Part shown: one piece after another, positions 10,255-18,716 of the stretch
Layout of the letters: the number at the start of each line of letters is the position of its first letter
Position numbering within the stretch: position 1 is the first letter of the stretch
Source: Comamonadaceae bacterium
Lineage (GTDB): Bacteria > Pseudomonadota > Gammaproteobacteria > Burkholderiales > Burkholderiaceae_C
Length of the DNA: 33,446 bases
Direction of reading: 5' to 3'
NCBI GenBank assembly: GCA_023259355.1
Contig: JAHFQI010000004.1
Coordinates: forward strand, 18,268-51,713
Made by a program: the position numbers and the translations under genes
The notes under the pieces: generated by a model
What the model was told of the DNA's origin: nothing
Database searches by the model: none
Seen by the model: the letters and a program-made list of their open reading frames with translations, nothing else

Positions 10255-10707
10255 TCACTGGGTGACGGCCGATGCGCTTTCAGCCGCCGCAGCTTGCTGC
10301 TGCTCGTACATGGCCTGGAAATTGATCTCGGCCAGGTGCACGGGCGGGAAGCCCGCGCGGGTGACCATGTCGGCCACGTTGCCGCGCAGGTAGGGGTAGA
10401 CAATCTGCGGGCAGGCGATGCCCATGATGGGGCCCATCTGGTCGTCCGGCAGGTTGCGGATCTCGAAGATGCCGGCCTGTTTGCATTCGACGAGGAACAC
10501 CGTGCGATCACCCACCTTGGTCTGCACCGTGGCGGTCACGCAGACCTCAAACACGCCCTCGACCACCGGGGCCGCTTCCACGCCGATCTGGATCTCCACG
10601 CCGGGCTGCTCCTGCTCAAGCAGGATGGCGGGGGAATTGGGCTGTTCCAGGGACGCTTCTTTCAGGTAAACGCGCTGGATCTGGAACACGGGGTCAAGGT
10701 CGGCCAT
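10255..10707 (-). CDS. secB: Protein-export chaperone SecB
   Basis: Cytosolic tetrameric chaperone that holds preproteins unfolded and passes them to SecA. Recognised by [20 protein letters not shown] at the N-terminus, then [13 protein letters not shown] and [20 protein letters not shown], with [18 protein letters not shown] near the end. I chose the ATG at 10707 (MADLDPVFQ, 150 residues) because SecB homologues start there; a TTG at 10743 would only add an unlikely 12-residue leader. The C-terminus is Ala/Ser-rich. It lies between grxC and gpsA. Confidence 0.96.
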   Translation of the reverse strand: MADLDPVFQIQRVYLKEASLEQPNSPAILLEQEQPGVEIQIGVEAAPVVEGVFEVCVTATVQTKVGDRTVFLVECKQAGIFEIRNLPDDQMGPIMGIACPQIVYPYLRGNVADMVTRAGFPPVHLAEINFQAMYEQQQAAAAESASAVTQ

Positions 10708-10802
10708 GGAATATCTCGGTTTGTTGGAGTGGAAAAAGGACAAAAAGAAACCCGCTGCGGGAGCACCGAAGCGGGAGATTTTTCGGAACAGGCCGGATTA
10801 TC

Positions 10803-11069
10803 TCAGGCGCCCTGGAGCAGCGGCATGAGCCCGCCCCGGCCGTCCAGCGCGACGAGTTCATCGTGGCCACCCACGTGGGTGCTGCCGATGAAAATCTGCG
10901 GCACCGTGCGCCGGCCGGTGATTTCCATCATCTTCATGCGCTCGCCGGGGTTCGCATCGACACGGATCTCCTCGATCTGATCGACCCCCTTGGACTTCAG
11001 GATCTGCTTGGCGCGCACGCAGTACGGGCAGACTGCGGTGGTGTACATCTTGACGGTTTGCATTTGCAT
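10803..11069 (-). CDS. grxC: Glutaredoxin 3 (GrxC)
   Basis: Small 88-residue glutathione-dependent thiol reductase. The dithiol active site is C14-P-Y-C17, and the GSH-binding TVPQIFIG (with cis-Pro) and GGHDEL segments are present, matching the glutaredoxin 3 type. GGGGGAG sits just before the ATG at 11069, which supports that start over the ATG two codons later. It lies 15 bases after the rhodanese gene and 95 bases before secB. Confidence 0.95.
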   Translation of the reverse strand: MQMQTVKMYTTAVCPYCVRAKQILKSKGVDQIEEIRVDANPGERMKMMEITGRRTVPQIFIGSTHVGGHDELVALDGRGGLMPLLQGA

Positions 11070-11084
11070 GGAACTCCCCCGCGG

Positions 11085-11495
11085 TCAGGCCTTTTCGATC
11101 GGCAGGTTGGCATCTTTCCAGGCGCGCATGCCGCCGATCAGCGAATGGGCCTGTTCGTAGCCCAGCTTCTTGGCGATCGCCACGGCGCGATTCGAACGCT
11201 TGCCGGAGGCGCACACCAGAATCACCGGCGTGGCCTTGTTCTTGATCGTCCCCGGCAGTTGCTGCTCCAGTTGCCCGAGCGGGATGTGCCTTGCGCCGCC
11301 CACGTGGCCGGCTGCGTATTCAGAGGCCTCGCACACGTCCACGACCACGGCCTTTTCCCGGTTGATCAGCTGTACGGCCCCGCTGGCCGTGAGCGAGCCG
11401 GGCTGCGCCCCGCGCGAAATCACGGGCCACAGGAGCATGCCGCCCGACACCAGCGCCACGGAAATCAACATCCAGTTATCGATCAAAAACTTCAC
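11085..11495 (-). CDS. Membrane-anchored rhodanese-like domain protein
   Basis: Single-domain rhodanese of 136 residues with an N-terminal membrane helix (about residues 8-27, LISVALVSGGMLLWPVI). The catalytic cysteine is C95 in VLVCASGKRS, so it may move sulfane sulfur; the true acceptor is unknown. VVDVCEASEYAAGHVGGARH is the usual first half. Start is GTG with AAAGGTG shortly before it. It leads the grxC-secB-gpsA run, and its promoter is shared with the divergent gpmA. Confidence 0.88.
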   Translation of the reverse strand: MKFLIDNWMLISVALVSGGMLLWPVISRGAQPGSLTASGAVQLINREKAVVVDVCEASEYAAGHVGGARHIPLGQLEQQLPGTIKNKATPVILVCASGKRSNRAVAIAKKLGYEQAHSLIGGMRAWKDANLPIEKA

Positions 11496-11531
11496 TTCGC
11501 ACCTTTCGTGAGCGGCTCTAAAACAACCTGG

Positions 11532-11541
11532 ATTCTAGAAT
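11532..11541. promoter_or_regulatory. Palindromic TAGAAT box between divergent rhodanese and gpmA genes
   Basis: ATTCTAGAAT is a perfect 10-base palindrome that presents the -10-like hexamer TAGAAT on both strands. It lies 36 bases from the rhodanese start and 45 bases from the gpmA start. No good -35 box was found at normal spacing on either side, so the promoter call is tentative. Confidence 0.35.
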
Positions 11542-11586
11542 GGCGGGTTATTTCCGGTTTTTCCTCCGTTTTTTGACCTGTTCACC

Positions 11587-12330
11587 ATGTACAAACTCGT
11601 TCTCATCCGCCACGGCGAATCCACCTGGAATCTTGACAACCGCTTCACCGGCTGGACCGACGTGGACCTCACCCCCACCGGCGCCGAACAGGCCAAGCAG
11701 GCCGGCCGGCTGCTCAAGGCCGAGGGCTACGAGTTCGACCTCTGCTACACCAGCGTGCTCAAGCGCGCCATCCACACGCTGTGGAACGTGCTCGACGAAA
11801 TGGACCGCCAGTGGTTGCCGGTGGTCAACAGCTGGCGGCTGAACGAACGCCACTACGGCGCGCTGCAGGGACTGAACAAGGGCGAAACGGCCAAGAAATA
11901 CGGCGACGACCAGGTGCTGGTCTGGCGCCGCAGCTACGACACACCGCCGCCCGCGCTGGAAGCGAACGACCCGCGCTGCGAACGCGGCGACCTGCGTTAT
12001 GCCGGTCTCAAGCCGGAAGAAGTGCCATTGACGGAATGCCTGAAAGACACGGTGGCACGTGTACTGCCGTTCTGGAACGAGTCCATGGCGCCAGCCATCA
12101 AGGCAGGCCAGCGCGTGATGGTGGCCGCACACGGCAACTCGATCCGCGCACTGGTCAAGTACCTCGACGGTATTTCCGACGACGCCATCGTGGGCCTGAA
12201 CATCCCCAACGGCATTCCGCTGGTCTACGAACTCGATGCGGAACTCAAGCCCATCCGCAGCTATTACCTGGGCGACGCCGAGGCGGCGGCAAAAGCGGCA
12301 GCGGCCGTCGCCAGCCAGGGCAAGGCCTGA
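11587..12330 (+). CDS. gpmA: 2,3-bisphosphoglycerate-dependent phosphoglycerate mutase GpmA
   Basis: Glycolytic/gluconeogenic interconversion of 3- and 2-phosphoglycerate. The phosphohistidine is H9 in [10 protein letters not shown]; the second catalytic histidine is H182 in [22 protein letters not shown] and [13 protein letters not shown] are typical of the cofactor-dependent family. Length 247 is normal, with an Ala-rich tail of about 20 residues. It diverges from the rhodanese-grxC-secB-gpsA run and is followed by a hairpin and then ctpA. Confidence 0.97.
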   Translation: MYKLVLIRHGESTWNLDNRFTGWTDVDLTPTGAEQAKQAGRLLKAEGYEFDLCYTSVLKRAIHTLWNVLDEMDRQWLPVVNSWRLNERHYGALQGLNKGETAKKYGDDQVLVWRRSYDTPPPALEANDPRCERGDLRYAGLKPEEVPLTECLKDTVARVLPFWNESMAPAIKAGQRVMVAAHGNSIRALVKYLDGISDDAIVGLNIPNGIPLVYELDAELKPIRSYYLGDAEAAAKAAAAVASQGKA

Positions 12331-12331
12331 A

Positions 12332-12366
12332 AAGCCGGGACACCCGTGTGGCCGGGGCCCCGGCTT
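12332..12366 (+). terminator. Candidate terminator after gpmA
   Basis: AAGCCGGG (12332-12339) pairs with CCCGGCTT (12359-12366) around a 19-base loop. It starts just after the gpmA stop. Only CTTG follows, with no long T-run, so termination may be weak or Rho-assisted. Confidence 0.4.
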
Positions 12367-12470
12367 GTAACCAGCCTGTTACGACCGCGCCCGCACTTTG
12401 CAGGACTTCACGGAACCCGGTGTGCATTTGACAGTCCTAGGCTGTATATTGCCCGGAGAGGGGTTGAAAC

Positions 12471-13928
12471 ATGGGTCACAAATTGAAGATTGCCGGCTGG
12501 ATTTCGGTGGGCGCACTCGCTGGTGCGCTGACCACGGTGTCACTGCAAACCGTGGCGCGCGGCGGTTTGGCCCCCTTGCCGCTGGAGGAGTTGCAGCAGC
12601 TGGCCGCCGTTTTCGGCATGGTCAAGAGCGACTATGTCGAACCCGTGGACGAGAAGAAGCTGATCACCGACGCCATTTCCGGCATGGTGGCCAGCCTTGA
12701 CCCGCACTCCCAGTACTTCGACAAGAAGTCCTACAAGGAATTCCGCGAGGGCACCACGGGCCGCTTTGTCGGGGTGGGCATCGAAATCACGCAGGAAGAT
12801 GGCCCGGTCAAGGTGGTTTCACCGATCGAGGGTTCACCCGCCGACCGCGCGGGACTCAAGCCCGGCGACCTGATCACGCGCATCGACACCACCGCCGTCA
12901 AGGGACTGGCGCTGAACGACGCGGTCAAGAAGATGCGCGGCGAGCCCAACACCAAGGTCACGATCACGATCTTCCGCAAGGACGAGAACCGCAGCTTCCC
13001 CGTGACCATCACGCGCGAGGAAATCAAGACCCAGTCGGTCAAGTCCAAGCTCATCGAGCCGGGTTATGGCTGGATCCGCCTGTCGCAGTTCCAGGAGCGC
13101 ACGGTCGATGATTTCGTGCGCAAGATCGACGAGATGTACAAACACGACCCCAAGCTCAAGGGGCTGGTGCTTGATCTGCGCAACGACCCGGGCGGCCTGC
13201 TCGACGCGGCGGTGGCGGTGTCGGCCGCATTCCTGCCGGAAAACGTGACCGTGGTGTCCACCAACGGCCAGCTGGCCGAGAGCAAGTTCACCTACAAGGC
13301 GTCGCCGGAGTTTTACGCGCGCCGTGGCAACGACCCGCTCAAGCGCATGGCGGACAGCACCCGCGCCGCGCTCAAGACGGTACCTCTGGTGGTGCTGGTC
13401 AACGAAGGCTCGGCCTCGGCCAGCGAAATCGTGGCCGGCGCGCTGCAGGACCACAAGCGCGGCACGATCATGGGCAACCAGACGTTCGGCAAGGGTTCCG
13501 TGCAGACGGTGCGCTCGCTGGGTCCGGACACCGGCTTGAAGCTCACCACCGCGCGTTACTACACGCCCAGCGGCAAGACGATCCAGGCCAAGGGCATCGT
13601 GCCCGATGTCATGGTTGACGAAACCCCCGAAGGCAACCTTTTCGCGGCGCTGCGCACACGCGAAGCCGACCTGGAAAAACACCTGGGCAACGGCGTGGAT
13701 CCTGAAAAGGTTACACCGCAACAGGAGAAAGCCCGTGAAGACGCCCGCGAGGAAGCCCGCAAGAAGCTGGAGGAAGAATCCAAGAAACCTGCGGCCGATC
13801 GCAAGGTGCCCGAATTCGGCTCCGAGAAAGACTTCCCGCTGATGCAGGCGCTCAACAGCCTCAAGGGCCGGCCGGTGCTGGTCAGCAAGACGCTGGTCGA
13901 GCGCAAGGAAGAGAAAAAGGAAAACTGA
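12471..13928 (+). CDS. ctpA: S41-family C-terminal processing protease (CtpA type)
   Basis: Periplasmic serine protease with a Ser/Lys dyad that trims or degrades proteins from their C-termini. An N-terminal hydrophobic segment (about residues 8-24) targets it to the membrane or periplasm. A PDZ domain covers roughly residues 95-180 (GRFVGVGIEI, SPADRAGLKPGDLI). The catalytic serine is S316 in NEGSASASE and the lysine K341 in FGKGSVQT. The C-terminal part is highly charged (KAREDAREEARKKLEEESKK), probably helical. GGAGAGGGG lies 7 bases before the ATG. moeB-like follows 50 bases later. Confidence 0.95.
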   Translation: MGHKLKIAGWISVGALAGALTTVSLQTVARGGLAPLPLEELQQLAAVFGMVKSDYVEPVDEKKLITDAISGMVASLDPHSQYFDKKSYKEFREGTTGRFVGVGIEITQEDGPVKVVSPIEGSPADRAGLKPGDLITRIDTTAVKGLALNDAVKKMRGEPNTKVTITIFRKDENRSFPVTITREEIKTQSVKSKLIEPGYGWIRLSQFQERTVDDFVRKIDEMYKHDPKLKGLVLDLRNDPGGLLDAAVAVSAAFLPENVTVVSTNGQLAESKFTYKASPEFYARRGNDPLKRMADSTRAALKTVPLVVLVNEGSASASEIVAGALQDHKRGTIMGNQTFGKGSVQTVRSLGPDTGLKLTTARYYTPSGKTIQAKGIVPDVMVDETPEGNLFAALRTREADLEKHLGNGVDPEKVTPQQEKAREDAREEARKKLEEESKKPAADRKVPEFGSEKDFPLMQALNSLKGRPVLVSKTLVERKEEKKEN

Positions 13929-13978
13929 CCCTGCGCCGCCCCCGCGCGAACGATCTCGCGCCGCGCAGGCAAGCGACC

Positions 13979-14749
13979 ATGGAAGACGAACAGCTGCTGC
14001 GCTATTCCCGCCACATTCTGCTCAATGAGCTGGGCGTGGAGGGCCAGGAAAAATTGTTGGCATCGCATGCGCTCGTGATCGGCGCAGGCGGTTTGGGTTC
14101 CCCCGTGGCGCTCTACCTTGGCAGCGCCGGCGTCGGCCATATCACCCTGGTCGATCACGACCACGTGGATGCCACCAACCTGCAACGCCAGATCGCCCAC
14201 ACCATGGCGCGCGTGGGCGAGCCCAAGGCGCATTCGGCGCGCGATGCCATCGCCGAAATCAACCCCGACGTGCAGGTCACGCCCGTGCTCCAACGCGCCG
14301 ACGACGCCCTCCTGGATGGGCTGGTGGCGCAGGCCGATGTGGTGCTGGACTGCACCGACAACTTCGCCACCCGCCACGCCATCAACCGCGCGTGCGTGAC
14401 GCACCGCAAGCCGCTGGTGTCGGGCGCCGCGATCCGCTTTGATGGACAAATCTCGGTCTATGACCCGCGCAGCGGCGCCTCGCCCTGCTATGCCTGCGTG
14501 TTCCCCGAGTCCGCCGAGCACGAGGAAACCCGCTGCGCCACCATGGGCGTGTTCGCGCCGCTGGTGGGCATCATCGGCACCATGCAGGCCGCCGAGGCGC
14601 TCAAGCTGCTGTGCGGCATCGGCACGTCCCTGGCGGGCCGGTTGCTGATGCTGGACGGCCGGGGCATGGAGTTCACGGAAGTGCGTATTGGCCGCCAGAG
14701 CGCCTGCGCGGTTTGCGGCCATGCCAGCGATTCATCCACCACCCACTGA
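13979..14749 (+). CDS. moeB: MoeB/ThiF-family adenylyltransferase (E1-like)
   Basis: Activates the C-terminus of a ubiquitin-like sulfur carrier (MoaD or ThiS) by adenylation. Visible: ATP-binding GAGGLGSP (35-42), the NLQRQ segment with R70, DCTDNFATRH (124-133), and two zinc-binding pairs, C170/C173 (CYAC) and C243/C246 (CAVC). The length of 256 fits MoeB or ThiF without a fused rhodanese domain. No moaD, thiS or molybdopterin genes are adjacent, so the partner cannot be decided from context. The ctpA neighbourhood is not informative. Confidence 0.9.
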   Translation: MEDEQLLRYSRHILLNELGVEGQEKLLASHALVIGAGGLGSPVALYLGSAGVGHITLVDHDHVDATNLQRQIAHTMARVGEPKAHSARDAIAEINPDVQVTPVLQRADDALLDGLVAQADVVLDCTDNFATRHAINRACVTHRKPLVSGAAIRFDGQISVYDPRSGASPCYACVFPESAEHEETRCATMGVFAPLVGIIGTMQAAEALKLLCGIGTSLAGRLLMLDGRGMEFTEVRIGRQSACAVCGHASDSSTTH

Positions 14750-14762
14750 AAGGGGTCTCACC

Positions 14763-15074
14763 ATGAAACACGCCCGTGCTTTTGCTTTCGCCATTCTTGC
14801 CGGCGCCACTCTCGTGACCACCGGCTGCGCCGTGGTGCGCGACCAGGAATCCGTTGGCGCCTATGTGGACGACGCCGGCATCACCACCCTGATCAAGGCC
14901 CGGTTCGTGGACGACAAGACCGTGGACGCCGCCGCCATCAGCGTGGAAACGCTCAATGGCACGGTGCAGCTGTCCGGCTTTGCCAAGTCGGCCGCCGAGA
15001 AAGCCCGCGCCGAGCAGATCGCACGCGGCGTGCGGGGCGTCAAGGACGTCCGCAACACCCTGTCGGTGCGTTAA
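14763..15074 (+). CDS. BON-domain periplasmic lipoprotein (OsmY-like)
   Basis: Protein of 103 residues with a signal peptide and a probable lipidation cysteine C22 (LVTTGC; T at -3 is not ideal for a lipobox). A single BON domain follows: DDAGITTLIKARFVDD, the VETLNGTVQLSGF strand pair and GVKDVRNTL. BON domains are thought to bind membranes and are common in stress-induced envelope proteins. AAAGGGG lies about 6 bases before the ATG. Its stop codon shares the TTAA at 15071-15074 with the stop of the convergent nuclease gene. Confidence 0.88.
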   Translation: MKHARAFAFAILAGATLVTTGCAVVRDQESVGAYVDDAGITTLIKARFVDDKTVDAAAISVETLNGTVQLSGFAKSAAEKARAEQIARGVRGVKDVRNTLSVR

Positions 15075-15586
15075 CGCCGCGCCGGCGCGGCCCGCTCGCA
15101 GGGGCCATGGCGCTGGCGAAAATCCCGCGGCCGCTCGGGTGGATCGGCCGCCGCAAACAGGCCAAGCCGGCGGTTTCGCGCGGCGGCTTCCTCGGCCGCG
15201 TACGGGCCGGGGCTGTGGCGGTAGCGGTAAGACCAGGCAAATCCTTCGCGCACCATCCGGGCACCCAGGTCCTCGCCATCAAGCCGCAGGCGCGCCAGCC
15301 CGCGGCCATAGTCGTCATGGCCGCGCACCCGGGCCTCCACACGCCGGTGCAGCGCCCGGCCCGCCAGCGCGTCCCGTGAAGTCCGGCCAGCGGCCTGGCA
15401 GATTTCGGGGGCATCGATCCCGTCGATGCGCAACTTGCGCGGCGGGCCGCCCTCTTCCGGCTGCACCCACAGGGTGTCCCCGTCCGAGACGTAGGTGACC
15501 GTTCCAGAAAATTCCGTCGTCGCATGGGCACTCGATGCAAGCGCCAGGGCGGCGCAGAGCATCAGGCGAAGCATGGGCAGGGTCAT
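15071..15586 (-). CDS. Secreted thermonuclease-like (SNase) protein
   Basis: Staphylococcal-nuclease fold with a signal peptide (MTLPMLRLMLCAALALASS, likely cut after AHA near residue 22). SDGDTLWV supplies the calcium-site Asp. RIDGIDAPE has the same R-x4-D-x2-E spacing as R35/D40/E43 of the Staphylococcus enzyme, and YGRGLARL supplies the R87 equivalent, so it looks catalytically complete. The last 25 residues are Arg/Pro-rich. The ATG at 15586 overlaps the upstream marR-type stop (ATGA), which decides this start over a longer GTG/ATG-less extension. It is likely translated with the regulator. Confidence 0.88.
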   Translation of the reverse strand: MTLPMLRLMLCAALALASSAHATTEFSGTVTYVSDGDTLWVQPEEGGPPRKLRIDGIDAPEICQAAGRTSRDALAGRALHRRVEARVRGHDDYGRGLARLRLDGEDLGARMVREGFAWSYRYRHSPGPYAAEEAAARNRRLGLFAAADPPERPRDFRQRHGPCERAAPARR

Positions 15587-16098
15587 TCCAGGGTGCGCCG
15601 GTGGCGGTGGCCCCGGCGGCGGTCGGCCTTGGGCGCATCGCCGCCCTCCCACGCCTGCGCCATGGCGTCCGCCTGCACCTGCAGACGCGCCAGCATGCCG
15701 TCCAGCGCAGTCACTTCAGACGCACTGAGCACCGACACCAACGCCCGGTTGATGGCCGCCACGCGGGGAAACAGGGCTTCGTACAACGCGCGCCCCGCGG
15801 CGGTGAGTGCCAGCGTCACGGCGCGCCGGTCTCCAGGACGCGGCACGCGCGACACCAGTTTTTTGGCGACCAGGCCCGTGACGGCGCGCGAGGTGCGCGC
15901 CCGGTCCAGCTGGGCCCGGACCGCCAGTTCGGACGACAGGATGCCTTCCGCCTGCCCCAGTTGCGCCAGGATGCGCCATTCGCGCCGCGTGATGCCGAAC
16001 TCCCCTTCGCACAGGCGGGTCACCTGCCCGCCCGCCGTGGCCAGCAGACGTGACACCCCATACAGGAACAGATCGTCCGGCGTCTTGGGTTGGCTCAA
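15583..16098 (-). CDS. MarR-family transcriptional regulator
   Basis: Winged-helix regulator of 171 residues. The MarR core is clear: FGITRREWRILAQLG, the recognition-helix region LDRARTSRAVTGLVAKKLVSR, and the wing PRPGDRRAVTLALTAAGRALYE. The C-terminus is Arg/His-rich (DRRRGHRHRRT). The start is TTG; no ATG or GTG lies upstream before the in-frame stop near 16146, and homologues begin around here. It is divergent from the aldehyde dehydrogenase operon, with a palindrome 37 bases before its start, so local control of that operon and of itself is likely. The ligand is unknown. Confidence 0.9.
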   Translation of the reverse strand: MSQPKTPDDLFLYGVSRLLATAGGQVTRLCEGEFGITRREWRILAQLGQAEGILSSELAVRAQLDRARTSRAVTGLVAKKLVSRVPRPGDRRAVTLALTAAGRALYEALFPRVAAINRALVSVLSASEVTALDGMLARLQVQADAMAQAWEGGDAPKADRRRGHRHRRTLE

Positions 16099-16134
16099 GC
16101 GAAGGTGCGGTATCAGGGTAATTCCCGAGGATGG

Positions 16135-16150
16135 TTGATTAGATCAATCA
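16135..16150. promoter_or_regulatory. Palindromic operator candidate for the MarR regulator
   Basis: TTGAT-TAG-ATCAA is a perfect inverted repeat, nested with a second one, TGATT-N5-AATCA. The AT-rich 16 bases stand out from GC-rich surroundings and lie in the 183-base divergent region between the marR-type gene and the aldehyde dehydrogenase. Size and symmetry fit a MarR dimer site. Confidence 0.55.
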
Positions 16151-16242
16151 TAGGTCCACGGCCTACAGTGGCGCCAAGACAGGAGGCGAGGCATCCCGAC
16201 CACCGGAGTCCTCGACCTCGACGTGGACAGGGACGGCCGACG

Positions 16243-16248
16243 TAATAT
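16243..16248 (+). promoter_or_regulatory. Possible -10 box of the aldehyde dehydrogenase operon
   Basis: TAATAT lies 33 bases before the ATG of the aldehyde dehydrogenase. No convincing -35 hexamer was found at 16-18 bases upstream, so this may need an activator or may be wrong. Confidence 0.25.
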
Positions 16249-16281
16249 CTGAGCCCCGCCACTGACCACGAACATTCCGCC

Positions 16282-17718
16282 ATGACCTACCCCAACACCC
16301 AGCTCCTGATCGACAACCAGTGGTGCGACGCCGCCAACGGCCGCACCATGCCGGTGTTCAACCCCGCCACCGGCCTGGAGATCGGCCGCCTCGCGCATGC
16401 CGGCGTGGCCGACCTGGACCGCGCCCTGGCCGCCGCCCAGCGCGGCTTCGAGACCTGGCGCAACGTGCCCGCCGCCGAACGCTGCGCCGTGATGCGCAAG
16501 GCCGCAGCGCTGATGCGCGAGCGCGCCACGGACATCGCCGCGCTGCTGACCCAGGAACAGGGCAAGCCGCTGGCCGAGGCCCGGGGCGAGACCTTGATGT
16601 CCGCCGACATCATCGAGTGGTTCGCCGAGGAAGGCCGGCGCGTTTACGGCCGCATCGTGCCGGCCCGCAACCTCGCCGGGCAACAAATGGTGCTGAAGGA
16701 CCCGGTCGGCCCGGTGGCGGCGTTCACGCCCTGGAATTTCCCGATCAACCAGGCGGTGCGCAAGGTGTCGGCGGCGCTGGCCACGGGCTGCTCCATCATC
16801 GTCAAGGCGCCCGAAGAAACACCTGCCGCGCCGGCCGCGCTGATCCGCGCCTTTGTCGATGCCGGCGTGCCGGCCGGCGTGATCGGGCTGGTGTTCGGCG
16901 CACCCGCCGAAATATCGAGCTACCTGATCGCCCACCCCGTCATCCGCAAGATCACGTTCACCGGCTCCACGCCCGTGGGCAAGCAACTGGCCGCGCTGGC
17001 GGGCGCCCACATGAAGCGCGTGACCATGGAGCTGGGCGGCCATGCGCCGGTGATCGTGGCGGAAGACGCCGACATCGACGTTGCCATCAAGGCCGCCGGG
17101 TCCGCCAAGTTCCGCAATGCGGGCCAGGTCTGCATCGCCCCCACACGTTTTCTGGTGCACAACAGCATCAAGGGCGATTTCGCGCAGGCCCTGGCACGCC
17201 ATGCCGAGTCACTCACCGTGGGAGATGGCCTGACCAAGGGCACGACCATGGGCCCGCTGGCCAACGACCGGCGGCTGGCCGCCATGCAGCAGCTCACCGA
17301 GGACGCGGTGGCCAAGGGCGCCACGGTGGCGGCCGGCGGCGCGCGCATCGGCACCACCGGCAACTTCTTCGCGCCCACGGTGCTGACCGATGTGCCGCTG
17401 CACGCCGATGTGTTCAACAACGAGCCCTTCGGCCCGATGGCGGCCATCCGCGGTTTTGACCACCTGGAAGAAGCCATCGCCGAGGCCAACCGCCTGCCGT
17501 TTGGCCTGGCCGGCTACGCCTTCACGAAATCGCTGAAGAACGCGCACCTGCTGTCGCAGCGGCTGGAGCTGGGCCTGCTGTGGATCAACCAGCCGGCGCT
17601 GGCCTGGCCCGAAATGCCCTTCGGCGGCGTCAAGGACTCCGGCTATGGCTCGGAGGGCGGCCCCGAGGCGCTGGAGGCCTACCTCACCACCAAATCTGTT
17701 TCGATACTCTGCAACTGA
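16282..17718 (+). CDS. NAD(P)-dependent aldehyde dehydrogenase, succinate-semialdehyde dehydrogenase-like
   Basis: Oxidises an aldehyde to its acid. Complete 478-residue [18 protein letters not shown], Rossmann segment FTGSTPVGK, catalytic glutamate E250 in MELGGHAP, nucleophile C284 in [10 protein letters not shown] (34 residues apart, as is usual), and NNEPFGPM, then [12 protein letters not shown]. The overall pattern resembles GabD-type enzymes, but substrate cannot be assigned. It is the first gene of a plus-strand run with a Bug/TctC protein, sulfatase and SulP transporter, divergent from a MarR regulator. Confidence 0.93.
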   Translation: MTYPNTQLLIDNQWCDAANGRTMPVFNPATGLEIGRLAHAGVADLDRALAAAQRGFETWRNVPAAERCAVMRKAAALMRERATDIAALLTQEQGKPLAEARGETLMSADIIEWFAEEGRRVYGRIVPARNLAGQQMVLKDPVGPVAAFTPWNFPINQAVRKVSAALATGCSIIVKAPEETPAAPAALIRAFVDAGVPAGVIGLVFGAPAEISSYLIAHPVIRKITFTGSTPVGKQLAALAGAHMKRVTMELGGHAPVIVAEDADIDVAIKAAGSAKFRNAGQVCIAPTRFLVHNSIKGDFAQALARHAESLTVGDGLTKGTTMGPLANDRRLAAMQQLTEDAVAKGATVAAGGARIGTTGNFFAPTVLTDVPLHADVFNNEPFGPMAAIRGFDHLEEAIAEANRLPFGLAGYAFTKSLKNAHLLSQRLELGLLWINQPALAWPEMPFGGVKDSGYGSEGGPEALEAYLTTKSVSILCN

Positions 17719-17729
17719 AAGGAACCCCG

Positions 17730-18716
17730 ATGCGCGATGATCTTCTGACACTTCAACGCCGCCAGATGCTCGCCGCGCTGGGCGGTCTGGCACTGCCCTC
17801 GCTGGCTGGCGCGCAGGCCTTTCCGTCCAAACCCATCCGCGTGCTCATCGGCGTGCCGGCCGGCGGCACCCAGGACATCCTGACCCGGGCGATTGCCGAC
17901 CACGTGCGCCAGTCGCTCGGCCCCATCATCATCGACAACAAATCGGGCGCGGCGGGCCGCATTGCCGCCGAGACCGTCAAGAACGCCGAGCCCGACGGCC
18001 ACACGCTGCTGCTGGGCCCGGCCAGCTTGATGTCGATTTTCCCCAGCGCCTACGGCAAGCTCAACTACGACCCGATCAACGATTTCGCGCCCATCGTCAA
18101 CGCCGCCAGTTTCGAGCTGGCCATGGTGGTGCACCAGGGCGTGCCGGCCAACACCTTGCCGGAGTTCATCGCCTGGGCCAGAACGCAGGGCAACCGCGTC
18201 AGCTTTGCGTCTTACGGTGCGGGCACGCCGTCGCACTTCCTGGGTGAAATGCTCAACCGCGCGGCCGGACTGCAAATGGTGCATGTGCCCTACCGCGGCT
18301 CGACCCCGGCGCGCCAGGACGTGATGGGCGGCACCGTGCCCGTTTACTTCGACACCGTCGGCGGCGCCATCAGCATGCAGCCCACGGGACGCATCAAGGT
18401 TCTGGCCACCAGCGGCGTCAAGCGATCGCCGCCGATGCCCGGCGTCCCGACCTTTGCCGAACAGGGCCTCAAGGACGTCGTGGCCTCCGCCTGGTTTGGC
18501 TACTACGCACCGGCCAAAACACCCAGGCCCGTGCTCGACAAGCTGCGCGCCGAATTCACCAAAGCCGTGAATTCGCGCGAAGTCCGCCAGCAACTGCTGG
18601 TCAACGGCATGTACCCGGTGGGCGATGGGCCCGACGCACTGCTCAAGACCATGCGCGAAGACACCGCCCGCTGGGCGCAGGTCATCAAGGCCACCGGTTT
18701 CAAGGCGGCGGACTGA
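17730..18716 (+). CDS. Bug/TctC-family periplasmic solute-binding protein
   Basis: Extracytoplasmic binding protein of 328 residues, of the kind greatly expanded in Burkholderiales. The N-terminus (LQRRQMLAALGGLALPSLAGAQA) looks like a signal peptide with a twin-arginine-like RR. Family marks: FPSKPIRVLIGVPAGGTQDILTR, the IIDNKSGAAGRIAAE loop, VPYRGSTPARQDVMGG and LATSGVKRSPPMPGVPTFAEQG. No TctA/TctB membrane genes lie in the window, so it is an orphan receptor or works with a distant system. AAAGGAA lies 6 bases before the ATG. Its stop overlaps the sulfatase start (TGATG), a strong coupling sign. Confidence 0.93.
   Translation: MRDDLLTLQRRQMLAALGGLALPSLAGAQAFPSKPIRVLIGVPAGGTQDILTRAIADHVRQSLGPIIIDNKSGAAGRIAAETVKNAEPDGHTLLLGPASLMSIFPSAYGKLNYDPINDFAPIVNAASFELAMVVHQGVPANTLPEFIAWARTQGNRVSFASYGAGTPSHFLGEMLNRAAGLQMVHVPYRGSTPARQDVMGGTVPVYFDTVGGAISMQPTGRIKVLATSGVKRSPPMPGVPTFAEQGLKDVVASAWFGYYAPAKTPRPVLDKLRAEFTKAVNSREVRQQLLVNGMYPVGDGPDALLKTMREDTARWAQVIKATGFKAAD

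Noticed and set aside
12428-12450. TTGACA and TATATT upstream of ctpA as a sigma-70 promoter
   Set aside because: The two boxes are only 11 bases apart, too close for a normal promoter; no alternative -35 fits the TATATT box.
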